This document shows positions 9,885 to 22,131 of a stretch of DNA of 64,000 nt, in pieces (position 1 is the stretch's first letter; each line of letters begins with the position of its first letter). The stretch spans positions 127,073,501 to 127,137,500 of the forward strand of contig CP142451.1 of assembly GCA_038049695.1 (NCBI GenBank). Reading direction: 5' to 3'. The notes under the pieces are model-generated. The model was not told where the DNA came from and searched no databases. It saw only the letters and a list, made by a program, of their open reading frames with translations. This DNA comes from Cinnamomum chago (lineage: Eukaryota > Streptophyta > Magnoliopsida > Laurales > Lauraceae). The position numbers and the translations under genes are program-made.

Positions 9885-10955
9885 TAGAGATGTCAAACGG
9901 GCCGTGCCGGCCCCCAACTCCGGCCCACCCGTGCCACGGGCCGGGCTGGCACGGCCCGCCCCAGCTAGCGGGCCGGGCCGGCACGGCCCGCCAGGGAAAA
10001 CCCCTGGCACGGCACGGCCCACTGGCACGGCCCGCCATGGGGCGGGCTGGACCGGGCCGGCCCAGGCGGGCTGGCGGGCCAGGCGGGCCTGCTGGGCTGG
10101 GCTGTTTTTTTTTTCTTTTTCTTTTTTTTTTCTTTCTTTCTTTCTTTCATGCATTCATTCATTCTTTCTTTCTTTTCTTTCTTTCATTCATTCTTTCTTT
10201 CTTTCTTTGTTTTTTTTTTCTTTCTTTCTTTCTTTGTTTTTTTTTTTCTTTCTTTCATTGTTTCTTTCATTCTTTTTTTTTTCTTTCTTTCTTTCATTCT
10301 TTCTTTCTTTCTTTTTTTTTTCTTTCTTTCTTTCTTTCTTTCATTCTTTTTTTTTCTTTCTTTCATTCTTTCTTTCTTTGTTTTTTTTCTTTCTTTCTTT
10401 CTTTCTTTGTTTTTTTTTTCTTTCTTTCTTTCTTTCTTTTTTTTTTCTTTCTTTCATTCTTTCTTTCTTTGTTTTTTTTTCTTTCTTTCTTTCATTCTTT
10501 TTTTTTTCTTTCTTTCATTCTTTCTTTCTTTGTTTTTTTTCTTTCTTTCTTTCTTTCTTTGTTTTTTTTCTCTTTCTTTCTTTCATTCTTTCTTTGTTTT
10601 TTTTCTTTCTTTCTTTCTTTTTTCTTGCTTTCATTCTTTGTTTTTTTTTTCTTTCTTTCTTTTTTTATTTTTTTTCTTTCTTTCTTCCTTTCTTTCTTTT
10701 TTTTTTTTTATTTTTTCTGTTGGGCTGGCTGGAGGGCTTCGGGCCTGGCGTGCCCAGCGGGCTGATCCCAGCGTGCCCAGCGGGCTGGAGCTCCCAGCCC
10801 AGTGGGCTGGCGGGCCAACGGGCCCAAGGACCTTGGCCCAGCAAGGCCCGTGTCTCGGGCCGTGCCTTGTGGGCCGGGCCGTTGACCGGGCCGTGCCGTG
10901 CCACGGGCCGTTGACTAGCGTGGTTCGGCCCGGCCCGGCCCATTTGACATCTCTA
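9885..10955. mobile_element. non-autonomous hAT element carrying a CTTT microsatellite
   Basis: The termini are TAGAGATGTCAAACGGGCC and, read inward from the right, TAGAGATGTCAAATGGGCC, differing by one base over 19. The direct repeat GACGGATG lies at 9877-9884 and 10956-10963 with no mismatch. Both subterminal regions (about 200 bp each) are over 70% G+C by eye, with repeated GGGCCG/CGGCCC and GGCACGGCCC motifs of the kind hAT transposases bind. The middle is simple sequence. No transposase is encoded. Confidence 0.85.
10104..10720 (+). repeat. long CTTT/poly-T microsatellite
   Basis: About 620 bp of pyrimidine-only or nearly pyrimidine-only DNA built from CTTT units, interrupted by T runs of 8-12 and occasional CATT and GTTT variants. 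The strand bias is complete: purines are rare interruptions. It lies in the centre of the hAT-like element 9885-10955. Long Phe/Ser/Leu ORFs here are artefacts. Confidence 0.95.
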
Positions 10956-11213
10956 GACGGATGCATGCACAGCCTACTCTAGCCTATATACATAACGCTA
11001 CTCTCTTGGTTGTATGGGAAAGTCCCATCACCTAATAAGCTGTCCCTCCTGAACTAGTAGACATTCAAAGGTTTGACATTATACAAATGGTACTTAATCC
11101 AATTAAATTTAAAAAAGTATTTTCTAAAACCATTAAATTTAAGAATTATGAATATATCACGAAATTAGAATGATCTAATGAATTAAAACGACCCCATCTC
11201 CCATGATATTTAT

Positions 11214-11686
11214 TAAGGCTGTCAAAATGCCACACGACCTATTAACACGACACGAGCCCACACAATATTAGCGGATTTGGGCGGCCTCTTAATCGGTTTC
11301 TATCGTTAATGGGCCAGACTCATTAACCCATTAAATTAGCGGGTCGTTAACGAATAAAACTGGTAATCCATTAACAGCCAGATACAACCCGCTAAATGTT
11401 AAATAACATAAATTATAAAATGCATAAGAGGGTATTTTGGTAAGTTTGAAAATGTTGAAGTGAAACCCTAAAACCCACATATTAAAGATCATTTTCTTAC
11501 TCGTTCACTCTTCTTTCATTAGCAAAAGAGTGTGTTAATTGACATAATTTAAAATAAACAAAATTATTTAATGGGTTAACAGGTCGTGTTCGTATTTAAT
11601 TTTTGAATCCGTTTATTTAATGACTCTTGTACGGGTTAAGATGATTCTAACCTAAATACATTAATACGGCACGATTGGCCGCTCTA
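11214..11686 (+). mobile_element. hAT-like MITE, family C (GTTAAC-rich), copy 1
   Basis: Begins TAAGGCTGTCAAAATGCCAC and ends ACGATTGGCCGCTCTA, bounded by a perfect 8-bp duplication ATATTTAT (11206-11213 and 11687-11694). The interior has many CCCATTAA, GGGTTAAC and CACGACACGA motifs. Two relatives occur at 21118 (inverted) and 52358. Confidence 0.85.
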
Positions 11687-11694
11687 ATATTTAT

Positions 11695-13188
11695 GCATCT
11701 AGTTAGATATAATTCTAAATATTTTCTCGAATGAGAAAGAATATAATTTACTGATCCATTCGTGGAATAGTTTGGAATAAGATGTGTCATCCACAGATAC
11801 GTCACTCAAGAAAGGTCTTTCAATCTTCCAAGTTTGAAGTTTAAACTGTTGCTGGCTCTTCCACAGTCCCATCCAAGCAAATAGTATATCTATTTTGTGT
11901 CACTTTAGAGAATAGATTGATCACATCCTTCGATAAAGTTAAAGCAATCAATGTCATTCATCTCACATGGATTAGACTTGCTGTGTCCCATCCTTAGGTG
12001 TGGGGCCACCAAGACTTGCGCATGCGACATTTTGCAGATGATGCCTACAACCACACATTTTGCTTTCTCTCCAATCGCACCCAAAACAAGAAAATATGAT
12101 ATAATGGAGGCTTTTACGAGAATTGTCTGCCATAGTGATGCCTTACAAATAAATTATTAACATATAGAAGATTACAAGAGAGTGAAGTTTTTTTGGATTT
12201 CAATATTCTTCTATAATTAGCCAAGCCTATGCTTTTCAAATTGAGACGTTTCATGCACACTTGCATTTATCATTTTAGTTCCTTTTGTTATAGTAATGAT
12301 AAAATAAGTATACATAGCCGTGTTGGAATTGTCCGTTGATAATGCCATTCGTATCATTAAAAAAAATTAATATTAAGAACGGCTCCTTATCCAAGTAGTA
12401 AGAGGGCTAGCTTTTATTTGGCTGCTTGAGGTTCGAATCCGGGTAAGTCTACATTCTCCAACACGCGATCGGAAATCTATGTGCATCCGGAAATCTCTTC
12501 GCATCTGTCTAACATATGGAAATGGAGAGTATCCTATATCTCATATAAACATGTCTCAAAGAGTCACACTTACTGGAGACTTATTCGCCAAAAAACTCAC
12601 ATCCACTGATCCTATTAAGATTCTTATTTGTGGGGACAGATCAAGTCTTACCATAAGTGGGATTATATTTTCTGCTAGCCTACACCCTACTTGATTTGAC
12701 GTTAGACCCATGGTATGCGGGCCACACGATTTCCTACAAAAGCTATAATATTTTTTTTCCATTTTTTTCTATAATTGCATACAAAGATTGCACTAATTTA
12801 AGACGTGAGTGGATGATTAATCAACCTTCGATAGTAAATAGAAGCACAACACATTGAAACTTTTACCATCCATTTTTGCAGTCGAATAGAGAAACAGTAT
12901 TCATGTGTGACTGTTGGACATGGCTTTCATGACGATGATGATGGTGGTGTTTTTTTTTCCATTGAACCCCTCAAAAAATTTTATCTACATGTAATAAAAG
13001 TTGGAATCTGCAATTTTGGTGCTTTGATGAAAAGAGGGAAGACTCAAGACAGCGCACATTCTTGAAAAAAAAAAAAAGAAAAAAAAATTTTGACAAAAGT
13101 TTTTCTACAGGGTTGGTACACTAAAAATCCAATTAGTCCATTACAGAAAAAGCTTGGATTTTTCCACAAAAATGCCAATGGGACCTTG
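11695..13188. other. intergenic, no gene recognised
   Basis: AT-rich unique-looking DNA. ORFs up to 71 codons show no recognisable domain. A short tRNA-like stretch is listed separately. Confidence 0.5.
12384..12441 (+). other. tRNA-derived SINE-like head
   Basis: GGCTCCTTATCCAAGTAGTAAGAGGG resembles an A box and GGTTCGAATCC matches the B box consensus exactly, at SINE-like spacing. No clean 3' end, tail or target duplication was found, so it is probably a relic. Confidence 0.45.
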
Positions 13189-13191
13189 TGG

Positions 13192-13406
13192 CACTACACC
13201 AAAAACAGGAAATTGGAACGGATTACTGTTCCTAATCCTTCCGTTCCTAATCCGTTAATCCGTTCCAATTTCCTATTTTTGGAACGGATAACCGTTCCTA
13301 ATCCGTTAATCCGTTCCAAAAATAGGAAATTGGAACGGATTAACGGATTAGGAACGGAAGGATTAGGAACGGTAATCCGTTCCAATTTCCTGTTTTTGGT
13401 GTTGTG
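13192..13406. mobile_element. CACTA-type foldback MITE
   Basis: A near-complete palindrome of 215 bp. The left end is CACTACACCAAAAACAGG; the right end read inward is CACAACACCAAAAACAGG. TGG flanks both sides (13189-13191 and 13407-13409), the 3-bp duplication typical of CACTA (CMC/EnSpm) elements. The arms are made of iterated TTCCTAATCCG, TTAATCCGTTCC and AATTTCCTATTTTTGG blocks. ORFs on both strands are mirrored translations of the arms and not genes. Confidence 0.8.
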
Positions 13407-13409
13407 TGG

Positions 13410-15094
13410 GGTTACCTAAATGGAAGAAGCTCTAATAGCAAAAGAACCAAGAGCCCTTCTTTTCAGGATTTTGGGTCTACCACCATAGTGGTTTGAATTA
13501 AGGCAAACTCATTCTATTCTAGAGTGGATCCCCACAAGCAGACTACATCACAACAAAAGATATTGTCATGGACCTTACTTCATTCCCAAGTCCCGTGGGT
13601 TCACGTGAATAATATTTAAGCCTTTCCCTGTTGCTGTTGTAATCGTCTTATTGAATAAACATATATGCTTGTGAATTGTCATTGAGCTGTTTTTCTTCAG
13701 GTTGATATCTTCTGCCAATTAACCATTCATTATATACTAATTTTGTTGGAATATTACCAGATCATTTATACATCTCAATGAAAACCATCCAAACTAAAGA
13801 ACCCTTGAACGACATTTTCAAATTTTATTAAAACCCATGAGAGACGCAAGCCATATATATGGAGAGAATAAGCAGGGAGAATAAGCTATCAACTCCATAG
13901 CAGTTGAATGAGAATCGGAGTACCCAACCAACTAAGCTCCCCATATGTTCCCAATTTGTAGTCAACTTAGAAGGTGATATTAAATAACGTATAAGAAAGT
14001 GTATATATCAACTAAAATTAAACTCATGAACTGAAAGATTTAAAAGAGTTCATCTACTTTCCTCCCTCCTAGTGTGTAAATGAGAATGAATTTTCATCTC
14101 TTCCTTTTTGTGAGTGGCTGCAAGGATGAGAATAAATAACAACCTAGGCCAGTGGGTCGGTGCATGCGGATCAAAACATGGTAGTTGGCTTGTGAGTGTT
14201 TGAACAAGCTAGGGCACATGATGGCCCACATGCCAACAATACATTCTACATGCATTCATCATCTAACCTGTGAGTGCTGTTGGAAAGTGCATGTAGAGTA
14301 CTTTTTTTTATATTCATCAAAGTATAGAGTATATATGGTAGTAAAGAAATGCAGATCATTGACCAGAGGAAAGACAGTCCTTTGGGTTTCTTCTTTGGAT
14401 GGAATGTGGATGTGGATGAGTGGGTCGGTTTGATTCCTCTGAAGAGGACATGAATGGAACTTAGCACGCCAACAAGGGAGAGGAAAGTGTGGACGTCTGG
14501 GCCCAGTGAGGCGCCAGAGCAAGGGAATTCTATTCGCCCGACTCTGCTCTTGTCTTGAGTCACGGGTTAATGGAGATGCCTCATGTCTCCCCTTGGTTGG
14601 GCCATTTCGTCTTTATTAGAGATTAGGTTTAGGTGGTTAGAAATGTCAAGAATAAATTAAGAGTTTGGATTTCAAATTATTATTTTATCAATTTGTCTCT
14701 CTTGTATAAATTGAGGATTCTATATGAATGAGATTTACGGTGAAATTTATGGAAAGAAGTGATTCTTGAAATTCTATAGTATTTGTTTTTAGAAAAACCT
14801 TCTTACTGCGATTTCTACTCAAAACCAAATTCATGGGATCTTCCAAGGATGTTTGATGTAGCCGTTTTTTCAAGGTTTGAGTGAGGATTTGTGGAAATTA
14901 AATTCAGCACTACAATAAAATTTATGCTTGGTGTGACCCTTTTTACTTATTGCGAAAAGTGTATAAATAAATTAAGTTTTCTGTGATTACTTGGAAAATC
15001 AATTTATATGATGGTGTTTGGAAAAAAAAAAAAAAGCTCCATGGAAAAGAAAATTTTCCGCAAAACTGATTTTCCGTGGCATGAATGATGTATA
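13410..15094. other. intergenic, no gene recognised
   Basis: AT-rich DNA with several short ORFs lacking domains; nothing with exon-like structure. A poly-A stretch occurs near 15021-15034. Confidence 0.5.
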
Positions 15095-16039
15095 TGTAAG
15101 GAAATTATTTTAGGCCCATTACTTGGACCACAAGTCCTTTCCTTTCTAGAAGTGTGGTCATAATAGGAATTCCGATTTCATAGGATACATATGCTATAAT
15201 TACTCAAAAAGGTTTCCTAATGAGATAGTTTCCTTAATATTCTCTACCTTGATGGACGGTTGAGATTAAATATAAAGTAAACCTAATTGGAAATTTGGTC
15301 CTCTCTCCACCTATAAATAAAGCCTTTGGTCCATCACAAAGGCTACACACAAAATCAACACATTAAGGTTTATAGGCAAGGAGAGGGAAACCGAAACCAT
15401 TTACCCAGCCTCTTCTTCGACGGATCTCAACAACAGGGTCAGACAGCAGAATCAGAAAGCTCTCTGCATCAGAATGTCTGGAGGTACTCTTCAACTTATT
15501 TAAGATTGAATCTTATATGTGATTATCATGCTGTTCTCGATCTTAGGGTTCATGTTACCACATGTTATACCATTATTAACATGAACCCTAAGATCGAGAA
15601 CAGCATGATAATCACATATAGGATTCAATCTTAAATAAGTTGAAGAGTACCTCCAGACATTCTGATGCAGAGAGCTTTCTGATCCTGCTGTCTGGCCCTG
15701 TTGTTGAGATCCGTCGAAGAAGAGGCTGGGTAAATGGTTTCGGTTTCCCTCTCCTTGCCTATAAACCTTAATGTGTTGATTTTGTGTGTAGCCTTTGTGA
15801 TGGACCAAAGGCTTTATTTATAGGTGGAGAGAGGACCAAATTTCCAATTAGGTTTACTTTATATTTAATCTCAACCGTCCATCAAGGTAGAGAATATTAA
15901 GGAAACTATCTCATTAGGAAACCTTTTTGAGTAATTATAGCATATGTATCCTATGAAATCGGAATTCCTATTATGACCACACTTCTAGAAAGGAAAGGAC
16001 TTGTAGTCCAAGTAATGGGCCTAAAATAATTTCCTTACA
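15095..16039. mobile_element. two LTR-like arms, head to head
   Basis: The left arm (15095-15557) and right arm (15577-16039) are both 463 bp and are reverse complements with only about four substitutions seen by eye. The spacer is 19 bp. Each arm starts TGTAAGGAAATTATTTTAGG on its own strand and has a TATA-type box (CTATAAATAAAG, left copy 15311-15322) followed by apparent transcribed leader, as in an LTR. Reading the minus strand, CCAAGTGGGAGAC immediately precedes the right arm, matching the polypurine tract beside copia 3' LTRs. The 102-codon ORF in each arm reads mirrored DNA and is not considered a gene. Confidence 0.7.
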
Positions 16040-17000
16040 GTCTCCCACTTGGTCAATAGAAATTTCATTAATGTTTTCATTATTAGGAATCATAAGGCGC
16101 GCATTATATGCTAAACACTGCTTTAGTCGGTTATCATAGGTGTCTTGGCTAATTCGGTTGTTAATGGGAGTCATGGCGTGCACATATTATTTTGCAACAT
16201 GTTTACTTCCATGTACCACGTCATTTACAACCGTCATAACTAGACCATAAGATGAGATTTACATAATGGTCCCATAATATCTTTGTTTAAAGACTGTTTC
16301 TGTTTATCATTTATCCAAACCGTAAATGCCCTAAAGTAATATTGTTAGTTTTCATGAGATGAACCGTAAACTGTGAATGAGTAATCTCAATAGTTGTTTT
16401 TTCCACTTAACTCTAGTTTGATTTGTCATGACAAGTGCAAGACTTTACTTTTTGACTTTTGCCGCAAAAAACGTTTTACTCTATAAAATCAAGTAAACTA
16501 GTTTATTTGTCGGTTATTAACTTCTAATGTCACTCACTCCTCTTGTTTCTGTCTTTCATCACCGTACTTTCTCAAATTACTTACCCGCATGGAAACAAAT
16601 GCAAATATAGTCCATCAGAAAGCACATTTTCTCATTTGCACGGACATTACCTTTTTCAATGATTTGGCGCATTCATTTTATAAACGTTTCGCTCTTGGTG
16701 GATTATTCAAACATTATCTACCTAGTGTTACTCTATAAGCTGAGCAAAAGAAAAGCCTTTGACCCACGGTAAGGGGTATCTCTAAATTTTACTCCAATAG
16801 TAGTTGGTCACACCATAATATTTATAATTTGATAAATATATATATTATAATGAATAATACATAAGATTATGCTAATTACATTTTTATCAAATCGTCAATT
16901 TTATGGTGGGACCGACTTCTATTCGGGTAAAATTTGAAGACATTGGGAGGTGTTTATTTTGAGGGCGGATTTTAATAGGTGGGTTCCACCCTAGAGTTAC
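16040..17000 (-). other. possible copia internal 3' remnant
   Basis: The first bases outside the right arm (minus strand) form the polypurine-like AAGTGGGAGAC, so the adjoining DNA may be the 3' internal region of the parent copia element. No reverse transcriptase or RNase H motif is readable, and the far boundary is arbitrary. Confidence 0.3.
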
Positions 17001-17298
17001 ACTCCTCAACTTAAAATTCCTCAATCAAAAGCCTTAGATTTGGACTCAGTGTATATATGCATGGTCATATGTATGTATGAAATTAATCAAATTAATAAAA
17101 GCACCCCTCTCCATTACTACCATTAGAGGTGCAACTGGGGTTGGGCCAAACTTAACCCACATTAAAATGTAAATCAGGTTGGGAACTTTTTGGGCTCGAG
17201 TCAAGTTCAAGCATGGAATTAAAAGCCTTAGTGCAATTCAAGCCGAGATTAGGTTGAACTCTCAAGTGACCCAGTGAACCCCAAGAATGTTTTGAATT

Positions 17299-18116
17299 CC
17301 AGCTTCAAAGGATGTTATTGCATGGCTAACAACGCCTTGCAGATTGCACCTAGTAAAATGTTGGCGACAAGTTTCTCCTCTTTTGTGTGACCCTGTCATG
17401 GCTATCATATATGTTGTGTGGTCCAGCTTCAAGGATCTAATTGCATGACCAACAATGCCCAGGAAATCCCACCCATTGAAATTCTAGTGACAAGTAGTCT
17501 CTCCTCATTTTCGCGATCCCATTATGTCTATGTTGTATATTCTTCCAGCAAGGGGCGGAGCCAGGATTTCATCTTGGGGGGGGGGGGGAAACTTGAATAA
17601 AATTTAATTTCACCAATTATTATAACTATCATATTTTAAAGTTTCTTTTTTTACATAGTTATAAGTTCAACCATGATTTTGTTCCTTAAAAATGCTGGAC
17701 ATAGAGAAGACGGCGTGCAAAATTTTAACCACTGAAGATGAGAGATTAATGGAGAAAAAGAGGAGAAGAACAAAACAAAGAAGGAAGAGCTGAAGAGGGT
17801 TAGGGCTTAAGACTGGAGTCTAGAGAGGTTTTCGAAAGTTAAAAGGGTTGGAAGTGGGGGCCCGGGTGGGGTGGGGTTTAACTTAGAAAAAAAATCCAAA
17901 AACCTTTGGTGGGGTGGGGGGGGGGGGGGGGGGGGGCGCATTTTGGTGTTTTAAAAAAAAAAATTCAAAGGCTGGCCCTGGCCCCCAGGCCTCAACACAG
18001 TTCCGCCCCTGCTTCCAGCTGCAAAGGATCTAATTGCATAGCTACCAATATCTCCACTTATTATCCTCATTTGCACCATCCCAGCTTATCTATTTTTTGT
18101 GAAACAATGATGTCAA
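17299..18116. repeat. three-copy tandem repeat, about 123-bp unit
   Basis: Units start CCAGCTTCAAAGGATGTTATT (17299), CCAGCTTCAAGGATCTAATT (17423) and CCAGCTGCAAAGGATCTAATT (18015). The third unit is split from its predecessor by the MITE at 17550-18011. Shared inner blocks include TTGCATGRCYAACAA and CTCCTCNTTTT. Confidence 0.7.
17550..18011. mobile_element. hAT-like MITE with G-rich interior
   Basis: Left end AAGGGGCGGAGCCAGG, right end AGTTCCGCCCCTG. A perfect 8-bp duplication CTTCCAGC flanks it (17542-17549, 18012-18019). Contains G runs of 10 (about 17578) and 20 (about 17918-17937). No coding capacity. Confidence 0.75.
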
Positions 18117-21109
18117 CTGTCCCTTAGCTGAATCCCCCATGTAGAGAAGGTAAAAAAAAAAAAAGGATGATGCCAGAGAGAGTGGCTTGAGTAATATTAT
18201 GTATGCACCCTTGGCACAGTACATGCATGATGTCCCTACTGAGGTACAGCTGGAGACATTTATTGTTGTAAAACTTTAAAAGCTTTTGATTTAAGATTAC
18301 AATGAGAGCGAAAGGAATTTTCAAACTCCAGCATCCAGTAAAGCAGGATCTCCATGCTATTCCTATAATGAGAATGCAGAAGCACTGATAGCTCAATGCA
18401 CTTTGGTAGAAAATTTTCCCTGCATGTGTTGGGTATCATTTATGTTGGCTTTATTAAAGTGGTTCTGTATTAGGAAGAGGTACGGTAGCAAAAACCTGCA
18501 ATGATGAAAACATGAGGCAGACCATATAATAGACAGCTTTCATCCTTCTCTCTCTCTCTCTAATTTCATCTCTCTTGGAAAGTCTGCATGAAGTGGTTAT
18601 ATTCAACCATGTCAAATTCCTCTCTCCCATGACTTCAGAAGCCGACGAACAGCTTGATCCTGGAAATCCAACTAATCATTTGCACCACTTTTTTTAATGA
18701 AAAGTCAGAGTCTACATGACTAGAAGAGAATCTCCCAAAATTACAATCAGGACTACCATAACCCTTTAACAGTTAATACCTCTTGGGATAAAATAGGCCT
18801 AGAGGACAATCCATCTTACCGACAACACATATAGGTAGCTAGGACTACAATTCACAAAAAAACAGCCTTTGAACCCTCCTAAACATATTTTAGGAGCAAA
18901 CTCGTGGTGCTCCTCCCAATAGTCCAACTGAATCCTCTTGCTCTTATCCTCAATTTTTTGGATTTTACTAACGAGGTCATGATTTTCTTGGATGCTGCCT
19001 TCTCTGCAAGATAGTGGATCTTCAGTCTTTGGTATTTTGTTGTATATGCATTATCCCCACCACTACTGATATCCTATTGTTTTTTGTCCTCCTCTCTTTG
19101 AATCAATCACTTTCTTAAAGAAAAAAAGAGCAAATCAAACGGGCTTCATCCATCCCGGGCACAAGCAAATAAATTCAAAAGGCCCACAGCCCAGGCACAA
19201 TCAGCCACTGTGCAAATAGGCACACTATATGAATAAAATTATCCATCACCTTGAGCAATATTCCAAATGTGGGCTAGCTCCACAAGCAGAAAACTTAATT
19301 GCTTCAAATTGGATGCGACGACTGAGATTCATAGTCTGGGAAGATAAACCCATGAGCTGAACCTTCTGAATACGATTAAGTCACAGCGTGCAGTTGTGGA
19401 GCTTTGAATCGCTATCTATGAATATGAGTATGACCATGCTAATGTTGCTGGATCTTTTTCACTACCTTTTGGCCCTGTTTGTCAAGCAAAAGTAGTAGCA
19501 GCAACTAGCGGGGAATAAAAATAGGCCATGATGTGACCTTTTTTACTTTACTGTAATTGACGAGCTCAATGCATAATTCCTCAATATTTGCTGGAACCAA
19601 CTGAACAAATGAGCATGCAGCTTGATAAATATTAATATTAGAGAATGTTTTGCCCCGAACAACGGTTCCACTTTCATCCCATAAAATTCATCTCATCAAA
19701 GGCTGATAGTGAGCTATGAAAACTCACTGCATTTATGAGAAATTGGAGGAAGGTTCGATTCTGCATGCAATTGGGCCAGTCACCTCAGCCCCAAATGTAC
19801 AGAATTCTGCTATAGATCTATGATCCCCTTGTTAAATGAAGGATTTGATCAGAAGCTTTTTGAACTTTTTTTTCAAGTATTCCTACATTTCGCTCCTTCC
19901 AATTATTCCATGCAGAAGCCGGAAATATGAGTGAGAGTACATTTTATGGTGCTTGCTGTCCATGGGTCGGGTGCTCGTGGGCCTGCTCATGCCAGCCAAA
20001 CTTGTCCATACATTCCCTTGGGCCTAAAAGTTAGCCATTCGGTTCATTCCATCTATAAATGTGTCCCATTGTGCCAAATATGCTGAATCAGACCGGCATA
20101 CATTAGTGATTTTAGGCATGCCCATTTAGCTTTTGGGCTATAAAATCAGCACAGGGACAAACATGCCTAAACAAAGCCCAAATCTAAAACAAAGAGATTT
20201 AACTTGGATTGGTCCGTCTCTGGGCAAGTTGAGAAGCTCCCCTAGCTTACACAGTTATTTCTATCTATGGGCTTAACAAAGGTCAACATCAACGGGGCCT
20301 AGGCGAGGCCCGCCCATGTTTTATTTTGAGCTTAAATTTCCATTATCCAAGACAAGCCCATCAAAACCTATCAATTGCCAGTCCATGCCTGGGCCAGCTT
20401 TTAGCTTCTTACAGAAGTAAAATCTTTCCTTATTGATTGAAAAGCTCATTCGATTCTTCCAATTATTTACATCATAGGTGATAAAAAGCTCTCTTTGATA
20501 AATAAATAAATAAATAAATAAAACATAAGTTATTTAGAGTGCATGAAACATGAATTTTGAGTTCACTATATAGAATCGAAGGAGAAGATTTTTACTTGTA
20601 ACTAACTCAACGTAAAATCTAATTAAAGTTTATTGGGTCTTTCTAAAAATGATTAGGCTCGAGAATTGATTATTATGGGCATCCAACAATACAACCAGCC
20701 TATGGCTCCCATGCCTTCACCACGCCAGGCACATAAAGAAGACCATTATTCCTTCCTACCAAAAGGCCCAGTTAATTTATCGGCCCAGTGGGTTCTTGGT
20801 TGCGCCATCTTATGCACTTTCACGTACATGTTGGAGTGTGAGTCCAACCATCCAAATGATAGGCATTAATATAAATCGTTTTGTATCAATGCCATCTAAA
20901 ATGGTTCTTAGAAATGTGTTATCAGTGGAATTTTTAACAGGAATGGGCGATTAGCAAAAAAAAAAAAAAAACAGGAATGGGCCGTTAAGACCCGTATATG
21001 GATCGATACTTGGGTAATTAGAAAGGTTTCATTACGCTCACCTGGCCACTAGGTCAACTTGGCAAGAAAATGGAGCTTCAAAGTTCAATTCACTCCCACT
21101 AAATGTAGT
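18117..21109. other. intergenic, no gene recognised
   Basis: Contains a CT microsatellite (about 18544-18560), an AAAT microsatellite (about 20500-20521) and a poly-A tract near 20955. ORFs up to 90 codons lack recognisable domains. Confidence 0.5.
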
Positions 21110-21117
21110 CGTGCCAC

Positions 21118-21644
21118 TAGGGCCATCAATCGTGTTGTGTTAACGAATTCATGTTGCGGGTTAACAAATTCGTGTTAGAATCATCTCAACCCGTACATGA
21201 CCCATTCAAAAAACGAGTCCAAAAATCAAACATGAACACGACACGATTATTTAACGGATTACACGACATGATCATCCGTGTAACCCGTTAAATAATCTTG
21301 TCCATTTCAGACCATATGAGTTAACACGCACTCTTTTTTAATGAAAGGAGAGTGAAGGAGTTATAAAATGATCGTTTATATGTAGGTTTTAGGGTTTCAC
21401 TTTAACCTTTTCAAATTTACAGAAAGACCCCTTATGCATTTATAATTTATGCCATTTATCATTTGGCGGGTTGTATCGGGTTGTTAGTGGATTGCCAATT
21501 TTATTCATTAACGACCTGCTAATTTAACGTGTTAATGGGTCCAACCCATTAATGACATGAACCTTTTAAGAGGCCACCCAAACCCGTTAATATCGTGTGG
21601 ATTCGTATCGTGTTAACAGGTCGTGTGGTATTTTGAGAGTCCTA
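21118..21644 (-). mobile_element. hAT-like MITE, family C, copy 2, interrupted at its end
   Basis: Inverted relative of 11214-11686: it ends GTGTGGTATTTTGAGAGTCCTA, the complement of the family 5' end. The flank before it is CGTGCCAC (21110-21117). The matching flank CATGCCAC sits at 25110-25117, beyond the hAT element that later landed here, with CCTA (25106-25109) as the duplicated tail of this MITE. Confidence 0.75.
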
Positions 21645-22131
21645 CATGTAGGGATGAAAATATGGGCCGTGCCGTGCCAGCTCACTGAAGAAGGGCCCAG
21701 TCGTGCCCGGGCCGGGCCGGCACGGCCCATGATAATTATGCGGGCCGTGTCGTGCCTGGCCCAAGGCCTCTGGGGTCAGCCCAGCACGGCCCAAAGCACG
21801 ACTCTGGTCGTGCCGTGCTGGGCCTCGCCATAGTTGGGCCTAGGCCATGCAGCCCGTGGGCGGCCCACATATCCCCCTCCCCTTTTTTTAAAGTTTTTTA
21901 AGTCTTAGAGACTTAGACTCTTCACTCTTGGTCTTTGACCAATTTCATTAAAATAAAGAAATTAAGAGAAATAACAAGTAGAATATATAACACTAATAAT
22001 GTTTTGAAAAAATACATCAAATAAATTGTATTTCCTTGAAGTTTAAGTTACAAAAGTTCAAAAAAATTACAAGTTTGAACTTGGATCAATATATAAAATG
22101 AAATTCAAACCTTCTAATAAATGAAAATAGA

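Noticed and set aside
9787-10914. 375-, 304- and 277-codon ORFs rich in Phe/Ser/Leu
   Set aside because: They are translations of the CTTT microsatellite and GC-rich transposon ends; no stop can arise in such repeats on this strand, so length has no meaning.
13090-13419. 109-codon ORF with repeated ERITVPNP units
   Set aside because: It reads through the CACTA-type foldback and is mirrored on the other strand.
15326-15808. Two near-identical 102-codon ORFs in opposite orientation
   Set aside because: They lie in the leader part of the two LTR-like arms; identity follows from the inverted duplication.
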